A stretch of 64,000 nucleotides of DNA, taken from contig NZ_CP145606.1 of the NCBI RefSeq assembly GCF_028776105.2, positions 1,674,001 through 1,738,000 of the forward strand, in the 5' to 3' direction. The translations under genes were made by a program, and so were the position numbers. This document shows positions 20,029 to 29,011 of the stretch, piece by piece. This DNA is from Neisseria leonii. GTDB lineage: Bacteria; Pseudomonadota; Gammaproteobacteria; Burkholderiales; Neisseriaceae. The notes under the pieces are model-generated. The model did no database searches and was not told the DNA's origin. It worked only from the letters and a program-made list of their open reading frames with translations. Numbering within the stretch: the stretch's first letter is position 1; each line of letters begins with the position of its first letter.

Positions 20029-21426
20029 TCAGACGGCCTCCTCCACGGCCCCCAGTTCCAATAACACCTGAAACCCGTCGTTGATATACCGCTGGTCGGG
20101 TGCTTCGAGAAACGGGAACGCCGCCACATCGCCCAGGTTCAGCGCGGCCATGCGCAGGATGACGGCGGCGAGGTTGCTGCGGACGATTTCGGGGTCGGTA
20201 AAGGCGGGGCGTTGGTTGAAATCGTCTTCCGAATACAGCCGCACCGCCACGCCCGCCGAGACGCGGCCGCAGCGTCCCGCGCGTTGGTTGGCGGCGGCCT
20301 GCGAGATTTTTTCAACGTGCAGCTGTTCGACTTTGGCGCGGGCGGAATAGCGTTTGACCCGTGCCAGTCCTGTATCGATGACATATTTGATGCCCGGCAC
20401 GGTAAGCGAGGTTTCGGCGACGTTGGTGGCCAGTACGATGCGCCGTTTGCTGCCCGATGGGTGGAAAATTTTGTGCTGTTCGGCGTTGGAGAGGCGGGCG
20501 AACAGCGGCAGAATGTCGTCGTGGCGGCGCAGCGGCGATTTGCGCAGGGCTTCGGCGGCTTCGCGGATTTCGCGTTCGCCGGGCAGGAACACGAGAATAT
20601 CGCCGCTGCCCAATTGCGCCAGCTCGTCGGCGGCATCGACGATGGCATCGGCGATTTCGATTTCCGCTTCGTCTTCGTCTGCCGCGTGCAGCGGCCGGTA
20701 AAGGATTTCGACGGGATAGGTGCGCCCGCTCACTTCCAGCACGGGGGCGTTGTTGAAGTGTTTGGAAAAACGCTCGGCATCGATGGTGGCCGAGGTAATG
20801 ATGATTTTTAAATCGGGGCGGCGCGGCAGCAGTTGTTTCAGGTAGCCCAGCAGAAAATCGATGTTCAGGCTGCGTTCGTGCGCTTCGTCGATGATGATGG
20901 TGTCGTAGGCGGTGAGGAAACGGTCGGTCTGCGTTTCGGCCAGCAGAATGCCGTCTGTCATCAGCTTCACATAGGCATCGCGCGAGGTGTTGTCGTTGAA
21001 GCGCACTTTGTAGCCGACCACGCTGCCGATTTCCGACTGCAATTCTTCGGCGATCCGTTCGGCAACGGAACGCGCGGCCAGACGGCGTGGCTGGGTGTGG
21101 CCGATTAAGCCCGCCGCGCCGCGCCCCAGTTCCAGACAGATTTTCGGCAGCTGCGTGGTTTTGCCCGAACCGGTTTCGCCGCAGATGATGGTTACCTGAT
21201 GGTTTTGAACGGCGGTTTTGATGTCGTCCCGCCGCGCGTGTACCGGCAGCGTGCCGTCGTATTGCGGGCGGGGCAGGGCGGACAGGCGTTTGCGGTAAAT
21301 ATCGTGTGATTTTTGGTATTTTGCCTGCACGGCTGCCAAACCGCCGAATTTTTTGGGATGGTGAAAGGCGTTTTGCAGGAAATGGCGGTCGCGGGCGAGG
21401 GTTTGGGCAAGGTCGGGGTGCGGCAT
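20029..21426 (-). CDS. hrpA: HrpA RNA helicase, N-terminal fragment of a split gene
   Basis: The helicase core of HrpA, 465 residues against about 1300 in the intact protein. Walker A GETGSGKT is at residues 83-90, the DEAH box at 180-183, SAT follows at motif III, and QRAGRCGRV gives motif VI. The sequence is normal until [11 protein letters not shown], after which a TGA supplied by a DUS (GGCCGTCTGA) ends it exactly where the restriction-modification cassette begins. The missing C-terminal domains are at 14986-17781. The fragment has both RecA domains and could fold as an ATPase, but it lacks the oligonucleotide-binding and DUF3418 parts. The native start is retained. Confidence 0.85.
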   Translation of the reverse strand: MPHPDLAQTLARDRHFLQNAFHHPKKFGGLAAVQAKYQKSHDIYRKRLSALPRPQYDGTLPVHARRDDIKTAVQNHQVTIICGETGSGKTTQLPKICLELGRGAAGLIGHTQPRRLAARSVAERIAEELQSEIGSVVGYKVRFNDNTSRDAYVKLMTDGILLAETQTDRFLTAYDTIIIDEAHERSLNIDFLLGYLKQLLPRRPDLKIIITSATIDAERFSKHFNNAPVLEVSGRTYPVEILYRPLHAADEDEAEIEIADAIVDAADELAQLGSGDILVFLPGEREIREAAEALRKSPLRRHDDILPLFARLSNAEQHKIFHPSGSKRRIVLATNVAETSLTVPGIKYVIDTGLARVKRYSARAKVEQLHVEKISQAAANQRAGRCGRVSAGVAVRLYSEDDFNQRPAFTDPEIVRSNLAAVILRMAALNLGDVAAFPFLEAPDQRYINDGFQVLLELGAVEEAV

Positions 21427-21539
21427 GGCGTGTCAGACATTCGATAAAGGCGGAATTATAGCAAATGGCGTTGAAATCGTTTTGTCATCTGACTGCGCTA
21501 TGCTGGGGGCTTCTTGTCAAACGGATACAGGACGGATTC

Positions 21540-22787
21540 ATGATGACGGCAAATTTGGCTTGGCGGATGGTGTTGTGGGGCGGACTGCTGTGGCCGGCGG
21601 CTGCGGCAGCTTCGGAGGCGGTACTGCCGTATGCCGAGTTGGCGCAGCGGGCGGGTGTCAGTATTTACCACGGCGGTTACGGTTCTTCGGCGGTCGGCGA
21701 TCCGGCCGATCCGCAGCGTTTTTTCGCCCTGACCGACCGCGGCCCCAATGCCGACGGAGCGGAAAAAGGCAGCAAAATTTTCGCCGTACCGGATTATGCG
21801 CCGGTTATCGGCCATTTTGAAATCGGTGCGGGCGGGCGTGTGCGCCTGTTGGAAAAAATCGTTCTGAAACGCCCGGACGGCAAGCTGCTGACGGGGCTGC
21901 CGAATCCCGAAGGTTATGGTGCGACGGGTGAGCAGGCCGTCGATTTGCAGGGCCGCCGCTTACCGGAAGACCGCTACGGCCTGGACGGCGAAGGTTTGGC
22001 CGTCGCACCCGACGGTTCGTTTTGGGTATCGGACGAGTACGGGCCGCATATTGTGCATTTTTCGCGCTCGGGCGTGGAGTTGGAGCGCATCAGCCCGAAG
22101 GGTGTGCGTTCAGACGGCCGCAAACTGCCTGCCGTGCTGGCCAAGCGGCGGCCGAACAGGGGTATGGAGGGGTTGGATTTGATGCCCGACGGCAAAACGC
22201 TGGTGGGCGTGATGCAGTCCACGCTGAATAATCCGAGCCGTAAAGAAGCCGTCAATCAAACGCTGACCCGCATCGTAATCTTCGATTCGGACACCGGCCG
22301 CACCCGCCAATATCTTTACCGCCAAAACGGCAAAGGTTTTTCCAATTCGGAAGTTCGTGCCATTGACAACCACCGCCTGCTGATTAACGAGCGGGACGGG
22401 AAGTTTGCCGGAGACGGCGCGGCACAGAAGCATGTGTATCTGGTCGATTTGCGCGGCGCAACCGATGTTTCCGATGCTGCCGACGGTCCGAACGGCCTGC
22501 TGGTGAACGGCAAAACGCTGGAACAGTCGTCATGGGAAGAGCTGGCGGCGGCGGGAATCCGTCCGGTAGAGAAAAAATTGCTGGTCGATTTGGTGCAGGC
22601 AGTCGGTTATCCGCACGACAAATTCGAGGGTATGTGGCTGTTGGCGCGCAACCGTCTGGCCGTTGTCAATGACGACGATTTCGGTATCGATTCAGACGGC
22701 CGCGGAGGTATCCGCAGTAAAAAACTGCCCGACGGCCGAACCGACCGCAGTACGCTGTATGTCGTACCGCTCCGGCTGCCCGAATAG
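21540..22787 (+). CDS. Esterase-like/phytase-family secreted protein
   Basis: A 415-residue exported protein with a signal peptide (about residues 1-24, ending AAAA) and the phytase-like esterase domain (PF13449 type) that folds as a beta propeller. Typical segments are FFALTDRGPNAD, the loop YGLDGEGLAVAPDGSFWVSDEYGPHI, and NRGMEGLDLMPDGKTLV. The substrate is unknown; members act on phosphate or other esters in the periplasm. I chose the tandem ATG at 21540 with AGGA 11 bases upstream. An in-frame ATG at 21465 would place charged residues before the leader. Divergent from hrpA. The stop is followed by a DUS. Confidence 0.8.
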   Translation: MMTANLAWRMVLWGGLLWPAAAAASEAVLPYAELAQRAGVSIYHGGYGSSAVGDPADPQRFFALTDRGPNADGAEKGSKIFAVPDYAPVIGHFEIGAGGRVRLLEKIVLKRPDGKLLTGLPNPEGYGATGEQAVDLQGRRLPEDRYGLDGEGLAVAPDGSFWVSDEYGPHIVHFSRSGVELERISPKGVRSDGRKLPAVLAKRRPNRGMEGLDLMPDGKTLVGVMQSTLNNPSRKEAVNQTLTRIVIFDSDTGRTRQYLYRQNGKGFSNSEVRAIDNHRLLINERDGKFAGDGAAQKHVYLVDLRGATDVSDAADGPNGLLVNGKTLEQSSWEELAAAGIRPVEKKLLVDLVQAVGYPHDKFEGMWLLARNRLAVVNDDDFGIDSDGRGGIRSKKLPDGRTDRSTLYVVPLRLPE

Positions 22788-22829
22788 GCCGTCTGAAAAC
22801 GTCCGCAGCGCAGAAAATGTGCAAAACGC

Positions 22830-22858
22830 TTGACAGGCAGAATCGGCAGGTGTATAGT
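22830..22858 (+). promoter_or_regulatory. Consensus sigma-70 promoter of the initiator tRNA
   Basis: TTGACA at 22830-22835 and TATAGT at 22853-22858 are separated by exactly 17 bases. The tRNA starts 13 bases after the -10. Confidence 0.85.
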
Positions 22859-22870
22859 CCGATTTCCTGA

Positions 22871-22947
<77 letters not shown>

Positions 22948-22954
22948 CATACCG

Positions 22955-22990
22955 AAAAGCCCTTGAAGAATTCAAGGGCTTTTCTTTTTT
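22955..22990 (+). terminator. Terminator of tRNA-fMet
   Basis: AAAAGCCCTTGAA and TTCAAGGGCTTTT form a perfect 13-bp stem with a three-base loop, followed by a T-rich tail. Confidence 0.88.
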
Positions 22991-23004
22991 GTTGCGGAAT
23001 CGGA

Positions 23005-23874
23005 TCAGCGGTGCCGGTTGCCGGTATTAAACCGTTTCGGCGTATCGGTCATGATGCCGTATGCGCCGAGGGCTTCGGCTTTCCGGTAATCCGCCCAAGT
23101 ATTGATACCGAATAAAATCACTTTTTGCGGCGCATGGCGGTTAAAACAGTCCATTTCGTGTGCCGACCAAGTCAGGATGGCATCGCTTGCGCCTTCGCCC
23201 AAGGTGAATTTTTCTACCACTTTCACTTTTCTGTTTAATTCAAATCCGTGCCAGTATTCCCGGTCGAAATCTTCGCTGCCGCAGTCCTCTCCCGCCAGTG
23301 CTGCCTGAGCCAGTGCGGCTCTGGTTTGACTGCGGTCGGCAAAGGTCGGGTAGTGTCCGATGCTTTGGATAAATTTAGGTTCGGTGGAATAAAAGCGCAC
23401 CCTGTCTTTTGCGCCCGTCCGTTCTATCACGCCGGTCAGAGCCTGTGCAAAGACGGCCGGATCGGCATCGGGTGATTTCAGGTCGATCAGGAACGGGGTT
23501 TGCGGGTAACGTTTTAATACTTCTTCCAAAGTGGGGATGGGCAGTCGGCGGTTGCGGTAAGGATAGCGGCCGTTTGCCTGAAACCGGAAGCCCGCATTCA
23601 GTTTTGCCAGTTGTGCTGCCGTATAGTCCGAGATTCGGCCTTCGGCATCGGTGTTGGCCGACAGATTGATCGGACGGTACAGGACGGGTATGTTGTCCTT
23701 TGACAGCTGCACGGTAATCCAAATCATGTCGGCACGGTTTTTCAGAGCTTGGCCGATGGCGGAAACGGTATTTTCCGGCGCGTCTGCGGCACCCGCGCGG
23801 TGCGCGATGATTTTGGGGGCGGCGAATGCGGCGTTGGCCGCAAGTATCAGACAGATGGCGGTCAAGGGTTTCAT
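23005..23874 (-). CDS. GDPD-family protein with altered active site
   Basis: A 289-residue exported protein with a signal peptide (residues 1-19, ending AFA). The start of the mature protein, IIAHRAGAADAPENTVSAI, is the glycerophosphodiester phosphodiesterase signature with His25 and Arg26. In active enzymes the next block reads E-x-D-V-(x)-L-T-K-D and ends in HD. Here the aligned sequence is MIWITVQLSKDNIPVLYRP, so Glu, Asp and His are replaced by Trp52, Thr54 and Arg67. The later FLIDLKSPDAD block is retained. Periplasmic phosphodiesterase activity is therefore doubtful. I chose the ATG at 23874 because it begins the signal peptide. It is divergent from the pigment cluster. Confidence 0.75.
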   Translation of the reverse strand: MKPLTAICLILAANAAFAAPKIIAHRAGAADAPENTVSAIGQALKNRADMIWITVQLSKDNIPVLYRPINLSANTDAEGRISDYTAAQLAKLNAGFRFQANGRYPYRNRRLPIPTLEEVLKRYPQTPFLIDLKSPDADPAVFAQALTGVIERTGAKDRVRFYSTEPKFIQSIGHYPTFADRSQTRAALAQAALAGEDCGSEDFDREYWHGFELNRKVKVVEKFTLGEGASDAILTWSAHEMDCFNRHAPQKVILFGINTWADYRKAEALGAYGIMTDTPKRFNTGNRHR

Positions 23875-24214
23875 GTTGTGTGCCCGGAGCGGGTTGGACG
23901 GGAAGATTTTATGGCAGATAGGTGGCAGATTTGTGACGGCGAGGCGTCGGAGGCCGGTGATGCAGGATAAGCTGTTTGGGACAGCCGCTTGACCGATGTT
24001 GCGGGCGGAGGGGGCGGTTTTTCGGTTGGCCAAGTATCGGCTGTCTGCCGGTGGGGCTTTGGTCGGACAGCAAGATTTGACTTACACATCTTAACGGTTT
24101 CGGTTAGAATTGAAACGGTTGCCGGATAAAGCTGCCGGCTGTGTTGGTTCGGTGTGGCCGTCTTTTTGCTTATCCGGCCAAGATTTTTCTGTAAGCGGTC
24201 GGTATATTCAGATA

Positions 24215-24961
24215 ATGGCAGACGTTTTCCGTTTTTCTTTCAACATTGCCGCATGGCGTGCGGTGAGCGGCAGGATGGCCGGTGAAGACCAGTGGGCGCG
24301 CTGGGCGGCCGGTGCGCTTGCGGCCTCAGATGTGCCGCCTTACCGCCCGGCTGCGGAATTTTTACCGCCGCTCAAACGGCGGCGGCTGAATTTTCTGGCC
24401 AAGCTGATGTGCGAGGCAGTGTGGCCGCTGCACGGGCAGTTTGGCGGTCTGCCCATGGTTTATGCTTCTCATGACGGGGAAATCAACCGCAGTTTCGAGT
24501 TGTGGCTGTCGCTGTGGCGGGAGCAGGCGGTGTCGCCGACATCTTTCGGTTTGTCGGTACACAATGCACTGCCCGGCCAGTGGTCGATGCTGGTAGGGGA
24601 TAAGGGCGAGCATACGGCCTTGGCGGTGGGCAGCGACGGTTTGGAAACCGCTTTGGCAGAGTGCTGTGCGCTGCTGAATGAGGGAAAGCCCCGTGTGCTG
24701 CTGGTTTTGGCCGATGAGCCGTTGGACGGCGCGTATGCGGTGGCGGCCGAGCGCGCGCCGTTTCCGTATGTGCTGGCCATGGTGTTGGAACGCGGCTGCG
24801 CTTATCAGCTGGCGTGCCTGCCGGATTCAGACGGCATCGATGCGCCTTATTGGGGTGCGCTGGATTGGATCCGCTTTATGCTGACCGGTGAACCGCAGTA
24901 TGAACGCCGTTACCGCGGCCGTGTTTGGCGGTGGTGCAAAGGTTCGGAACATCATGGATAG
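24215..24961 (+). CDS. Beta-ketoacyl synthase-like protein without the active Cys (chain-length-factor type)
   Basis: A 248-residue protein like the ketosynthase N-terminal-domain homologues (PF13723 type) that open aryl polyene clusters. The thiolase-fold core is recognisable from LSVHNALPGQWSMLVGD onward, but the nucleophile-elbow position reads HTALAVGSDG with no catalytic cysteine, and the C-terminal half of a normal ketosynthase is absent. Such proteins may pair with an active ketosynthase, much as a chain-length factor does. I chose the ATG at 24215 (MADVFRFSFN); the upstream frame is unconserved and the ribosome-binding site is weak. It overlaps the next gene by eight bases. A DUS is embedded as PDSDGID. 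Confidence 0.7.
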   Translation: MADVFRFSFNIAAWRAVSGRMAGEDQWARWAAGALAASDVPPYRPAAEFLPPLKRRRLNFLAKLMCEAVWPLHGQFGGLPMVYASHDGEINRSFELWLSLWREQAVSPTSFGLSVHNALPGQWSMLVGDKGEHTALAVGSDGLETALAECCALLNEGKPRVLLVLADEPLDGAYAVAAERAPFPYVLAMVLERGCAYQLACLPDSDGIDAPYWGALDWIRFMLTGEPQYERRYRGRVWRWCKGSEHHG

Positions 24962-25703
24962 AATCCGCCGTTTTTTGGGCACTTTGTTCGGTTTCGTGCT
25001 GTTCGGCGTGGCCGGCCTGCTGTTCAGGCTGATGCTGCTGCCTTATACGCGCCGGGCTGCGGTGCTGACGGTCGGGGAACATCTGGCGGCGCGGCGGCTG
25101 GTCGGGCGGGTATGGCGTTTTTTTGTGCGTTATCTGGAATGGTCGGGCGTGCTGTCCGTCCGTTTCCACGGTGCGGAACGCCTGGGGCGGCCGGGTCAGC
25201 TGGTTTTGAGCAACCATCCGTCGCTTCTGGATGTGGTACTGCTCATCAGCCGTGTGCCGCAGCTCAACTGTATCGTCAAAAAAGACTTGCTGGATAATCC
25301 GGTGATGAAGTCGCCGATTATTGCGGCCGGCTTTATTCCCAATACCGAGTCCGAGGCGATGCTCAATCAAGTGGATACGGTTTTGAAAGGCGGCGAGAGC
25401 CTGCTTGTTTTTCCCGAAGGAACGCGTACCGGCTGGGACGGTGTGGTCAGAATGCACCGGGGGGCGGTTTCGATGGGTCTGAGGAGTGCGGCGGTGATGA
25501 CGCCGGTGGTGATTAAAATGACACCGCCGAACTTCAAAAAAGGCCAGCCGTGGTACCGCATACCGGCGCGGAAAATCCATTATGAAATTACTGTGGGCGA
25601 GGACATCGACCCCCGGGCGTGGCTGGCGCAAAAGCCGCTGCCGATTGCCGCCCGCAGGCTGAACGACTATTTGCAACAATACTTTACGGAGAAAACGCAA
25701 TGA
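24954..25703 (+). CDS. Lysophospholipid acyltransferase-family protein
   Basis: A 249-residue PlsC-type acyltransferase. One or two N-terminal hydrophobic segments (about residues 5-30) precede the HX4D catalytic motif in LSNHPSLLDVVLL, and FPEGTR gives the acyl-acceptor binding motif near residue 160. In aryl polyene clusters this enzyme is thought to attach the polyene acid to a membrane lipid or glycerol-type acceptor. Translation is probably coupled on both sides: the start overlaps the preceding gene, and the stop overlaps the next ATG as ATGA. Its natural acceptor cannot be read from sequence. Confidence 0.85.
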   Translation: MDRIRRFLGTLFGFVLFGVAGLLFRLMLLPYTRRAAVLTVGEHLAARRLVGRVWRFFVRYLEWSGVLSVRFHGAERLGRPGQLVLSNHPSLLDVVLLISRVPQLNCIVKKDLLDNPVMKSPIIAAGFIPNTESEAMLNQVDTVLKGGESLLVFPEGTRTGWDGVVRMHRGAVSMGLRSAAVMTPVVIKMTPPNFKKGQPWYRIPARKIHYEITVGEDIDPRAWLAQKPLPIAARRLNDYLQQYFTEKTQ

Positions 25704-25963
25704 GCGATTTGAACCAGCGCATCAAGCAGATGATTATCGATTCACTGGGTTTGGAAGACATCGGCAGCGGCGATATTGCAGACGGTGCCCCGCTGTTCGG
25801 CGACGACGGCCTGGGTTTGGACTCGGTGGACGCGCTCGAACTGGGTTTGGCGGTGCAGAAGACATTCGGTATCCAGCTGGACGGCGAAAAAGAGCAGCTG
25901 CGCGACCATTTTGCCAGCGTGCAGACTTTGGCCGACTTTATCCGCAGCCGCCAAAACGCATAA
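25700..25963 (+). CDS. Acyl carrier protein 1 of the pigment cluster
   Basis: An 87-residue acidic carrier protein. GLGLDSVDALEL supplies Ser42 for the 4'-phosphopantetheine arm. The phosphopantetheinyl transferase at the end of the cluster is the likely activator. Its start overlaps the acyltransferase stop, and a second carrier gene follows 13 bases later; a tandem carrier pair is typical of aryl polyene clusters. Confidence 0.92.
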   Translation: MSDLNQRIKQMIIDSLGLEDIGSGDIADGAPLFGDDGLGLDSVDALELGLAVQKTFGIQLDGEKEQLRDHFASVQTLADFIRSRQNA

Positions 25964-25976
25964 AGGAGTAGGGCAG

Positions 25977-26222
25977 ATGACCGAACAGGAAATCCGACAA
26001 GTTTTGACCGGCGCGCTGGTCGAACTGTTTGAAATCGACCCGCAGCGCATCAGCGGCGGCACAGACCTTTATCAGGATCTGGAAATCGACAGTATTGATG
26101 CCATCGATCTGATCGACTATATCAAGCGGGAAACCGGCCGCAAATTGAAGGCAGACGATTTCCGCAACGTGCGCACGGTTGACGACATCGTTCAGGCCGT
26201 CTTAAAAATCGATGCCGCGTAA
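25977..26222 (+). CDS. Acyl carrier protein 2 of the pigment cluster
   Basis: An 81-residue carrier protein with DLEIDSIDAIDLIDYI, giving attachment Ser39. AAAGGAG lies 10 bases before the ATG. It is divergent from the first carrier and therefore probably serves a different step, such as starter loading versus chain extension. Confidence 0.92.
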   Translation: MTEQEIRQVLTGALVELFEIDPQRISGGTDLYQDLEIDSIDAIDLIDYIKRETGRKLKADDFRNVRTVDDIVQAVLKIDAA

Positions 26223-26254
26223 ACCGGCATACCGCCGTCCTGCCGGGAGCGGCG

Positions 26255-26791
26255 GTGCGTAATACCGGCACGCTGCTGCTGGCGGTAACGGGAGCGGCTT
26301 ACCCGATTGTCTGGTATTTCGGGCGGGAATACGGCGTTTTCCCGTGGCTGGCCGTGCTGATGTGCGGCCTGTGGCTGCTGCGAGCCGTGCAGGCGCGGGG
26401 CGTGCAGCGTCGGGTTGCCTGCTCGGCAGCAGCTTTTTTTGCCGCTGCCGTGTTTTGGGGGCGCCCCGGTTCGATGTACTGGTATCCGGTTGCCGTCAGC
26501 CTGCTGATGTTGGCGGTGTTCGGATCCAGCCTGTTTGCCGGCCGGACCGTGATCGAACGGTTGGCACGCCTCCGGTATCCCGACCTGCCGGAAAAAGGCG
26601 TGCGCCATACGCGGCGGGTAACGCAGATTTGGTGTGTGTTTTTCGTGTTTAACGCTGCGGTTGCCGCATGGCTGGCACTCAGCGGCCGCTATGACTGGTG
26701 GGCGGCCTATACCGGTGCCGTATCTTACGGCCTGATGGGGCTGCTGTTCGGCGGGGAATGGCTGTACCGGAAGGCGGTATTGAAACTGTGA
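26255..26791 (+). CDS. Cluster-associated polytopic membrane protein (COG4648-like)
   Basis: A 178-residue hydrophobic protein with about five or six membrane segments and a short charged loop (RLARLRYPDLPEKGVRHTRR, about residues 90-110). A membrane protein of this size and loop sequence regularly follows the carrier-protein pair in aryl polyene clusters; its function is unknown. The start is a GTG with GGAG six bases upstream. The stop is followed at once by a DUS hairpin, so transcription may be reduced here before the Dar genes. Confidence 0.75.
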   Translation: MRNTGTLLLAVTGAAYPIVWYFGREYGVFPWLAVLMCGLWLLRAVQARGVQRRVACSAAAFFAAAVFWGRPGSMYWYPVAVSLLMLAVFGSSLFAGRTVIERLARLRYPDLPEKGVRHTRRVTQIWCVFFVFNAAVAAWLALSGRYDWWAAYTGAVSYGLMGLLFGGEWLYRKAVLKL

Positions 26792-26835
26792 GGCCGTCTG
26801 AAACGGCTTGCCGCTGAGGCATGTTCAGACGGCCT
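26791..26835 (+). terminator. DUS hairpin inside the cluster, before darA
   Basis: AGGCCGTCTGAA and TTCAGACGGCCT are separated by about 21 bases. A TACAAT at 26843-26848 just downstream could start a second transcript. Confidence 0.5.
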
Positions 26836-26896
26836 GCCGTGATACAATCTGCACGGCATCGGTTGGCGGACAGGCGGAAAAAAGAGGGCGGACGGC

Positions 26897-27808
26897 GTGA
26901 AGAAAGTTTTACTGGTTTATTATTCGCAAACCGGCCAGTTGGCGGGTTTGGCGCACCGTTTTGCCGAACCGCTGCGGCAGAGCGGCAGCGTCCGTCTGGA
27001 TTGTGTCGGTTTGCGGCCGCAAAAACCGTATCCGTTTCCGTGGCCGTTTTGGCGTTTTTTCGATACCTTCCCCGAAACCGTCCATTTGCGGCCGGAGGCG
27101 CTGGCAGAACCGGAGATTCCCGACGGAGATTATGATGTGGTCGTGATTGCCTACACCGTGTGGTTTCTGTCGCCTGCCCGGCCGGTCAGTGCTTTTTTGC
27201 AGCGCGCTGAAACCCGCAGGCTGCTGCACGGCAAGCCGGTCATCACGCTGATCGGCTGCCGCAATATGTGGCTGGCCGCGCAGGAAAAAATGAAAACTTT
27301 GCTGGCGCAAAACGGCGCGCACTTAATCGGCAATATCGTTAAAACCGATGCCTGCGGCCGTGCGGCCAGTTTTATTACCACACCGGCGTGGCTGCTGACG
27401 GGCGACAGGCAGTATTTCCGCAGCCTGCCCGCCGCGGGCATCGCGCCTGAAGAAATCGCGGACGGTGCGCGTTTCGGCGCGAAACTGCGCGACGTACTGG
27501 CAGCGGGGCAGCCTTTGGACGAAACCCTTTTCCGCAGCATGGGTGCGGCCAAGGTGGACGAAAAGCTGATTTTCAGCGAACAGGCGGCCGCCCGCAGTTT
27601 TTATCTGTGGGGCAGGCTGCTGATGGCGGCGGGACGGGTGTCGCCGCTGCTGCGCCGTATCCTGCTGGCGGTTTATATCGTTTTCCTGATCGGCATGATT
27701 CTGACGGTGGTGCCGGTCAGCGCGGCAGTCAAACGTCTGCTGCGGCCGTGGCTGATCGGCTGGCTGGAAAAGCAGAAACGGTATTACGGGCAGCCTTCCG
27801 GCGAATGA
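26897..27808 (+). CDS. darA: Dialkylresorcinol condensing enzyme DarA
   Basis: A 303-residue protein with a flavodoxin-like N-terminal fold: VLLVYYSQTGQLAG is the phosphate-binding loop and YDVVVIAYTVWFLSPA follows as the second flavin-loop region. The C-terminal third has one or two hydrophobic segments (about residues 255-280), as in DarA proteins of dialkylresorcinol clusters. DarA works with DarB to form or aromatise the resorcinol ring made from two acyl chains. The immediate DarB neighbour makes the assignment firm. The start is GTG, with GAGGG upstream. Confidence 0.85.
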   Translation: MKKVLLVYYSQTGQLAGLAHRFAEPLRQSGSVRLDCVGLRPQKPYPFPWPFWRFFDTFPETVHLRPEALAEPEIPDGDYDVVVIAYTVWFLSPARPVSAFLQRAETRRLLHGKPVITLIGCRNMWLAAQEKMKTLLAQNGAHLIGNIVKTDACGRAASFITTPAWLLTGDRQYFRSLPAAGIAPEEIADGARFGAKLRDVLAAGQPLDETLFRSMGAAKVDEKLIFSEQAAARSFYLWGRLLMAAGRVSPLLRRILLAVYIVFLIGMILTVVPVSAAVKRLLRPWLIGWLEKQKRYYGQPSGE

Positions 27809-27839
27809 TGCCGTCTGCAAGCAAATGAATCGGTAAAGT

Positions 27840-29009
27840 ATGAATCCACAGCACACATTGAGCGAAGTCTATATCAACCGGGCAGCTGCCTTTCTGCCCA
27901 ACCGGGCGGTGGGCAACGACGAAATGGAGGCCGTTTTGGGTTTGGCGGGCGGGCTGCCTTCGCGCGTACGCAAAATGATTCTGCGTTCCAACGCCATCGA
28001 AACGCGCCATTACGCCATCGACCCCGAAACGCGCCAAGCCACGCACAGTTGTGCCGAACTGGCGGCCGAGGCGGTCCGGCTGCTGTTTGCGCAGGGAACC
28101 GATCCGGCCGAAATCGGCAGTTTGGCCTGTGCCACGTCGTATCCCGACCAGACCATGCCCGGCCACGGCGTGATGGTGCACGGTCTGCTGCCGGAAACGG
28201 GTGCCTGCGAAGTCGTCAGTGCGGCGGGCGTGTGCGTGGCGGGTATGGCGGCGATGAAGCATGCTTATCAGGCCGTGCGCACGGGGGAACACCGGCATGC
28301 CGTGGCCGTTGCGGCCGAAGCGGCTTCCGCCGTGATGCGCGGCGAAGTGTTTCAGAGCGAAACCGACGGCCGCAAATTGGCCGGTGCCAAGCCCGAAATC
28401 GCTTTTGAAAAGGATTTCCTGCGCTGGATGCTGTCGGACGGTGCCGGTGCGGTGCATGTGAGCAGCCGCCCGAACGGTCGGGGCATCAGTCTGAAAATCC
28501 ACTGGATCGAACTGTTGTCCTATGCCCACGAGATGCCTGCCTGTATGTATGCCGGTGCCGAGATTTCAGACGGCCTGCTGCGCGGCTGGAAAACCTTCGA
28601 CAGCGATTATTGCCGCCGCAACAGCCTGATGGCGGTCAAGCAGGACGTGAAGCTGCTCAATGAAAACATTGTGCCGTACACGGTGGAAAAACCGCTGGCG
28701 CGGATTATGGCCAAACACAAACTGCGAGCGGAAGAGATCGACTGGTTCCTGCCGCACTATTCGTCGGGCTTTTTCCGCGACAAACTGGCTGTCGGGCTGT
28801 CCAATGCCGGCCTGCCCGTCGGGCAGGAAAAATGGTTTACCAACCTGGCCGCCAAGGGCAATACCGATTCGGCCTCGATTTATATTATTCTGGAAGAATT
28901 TATGCGCAGGTCCGACTTGCGGGCGGGGCAGAAAATCCTGTGCTACATTCCCGAAAGCGGGCGGTTTTCCACCTGTTTCATGCTTTTGGAAGCCGTAGAG
29001 GCCGTCTGA
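27840..29009 (+). CDS. darB: Beta-ketoacyl synthase III DarB
   Basis: A 389-residue KAS III-type enzyme that joins two fatty-acid-derived chains head to head, giving the cyclohexanedione precursor of a dialkylresorcinol. The catalytic triad is visible: Cys132 in SAAGVCVAGM, His306 in FLPHYSSG and Asn341 in KGNTDSAS. The His motif differs from the housekeeping FabH type (HQAN), as in DarB enzymes. The protein ends in EAVEAV with its stop codon supplied by a DUS, and another DUS is in frame as ISDGLLRG near residue 243. The next gene starts two bases later. Confidence 0.9.
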   Translation: MNPQHTLSEVYINRAAAFLPNRAVGNDEMEAVLGLAGGLPSRVRKMILRSNAIETRHYAIDPETRQATHSCAELAAEAVRLLFAQGTDPAEIGSLACATSYPDQTMPGHGVMVHGLLPETGACEVVSAAGVCVAGMAAMKHAYQAVRTGEHRHAVAVAAEAASAVMRGEVFQSETDGRKLAGAKPEIAFEKDFLRWMLSDGAGAVHVSSRPNGRGISLKIHWIELLSYAHEMPACMYAGAEISDGLLRGWKTFDSDYCRRNSLMAVKQDVKLLNENIVPYTVEKPLARIMAKHKLRAEEIDWFLPHYSSGFFRDKLAVGLSNAGLPVGQEKWFTNLAAKGNTDSASIYIILEEFMRRSDLRAGQKILCYIPESGRFSTCFMLLEAVEAV

Positions 29010-29011
29010 AA

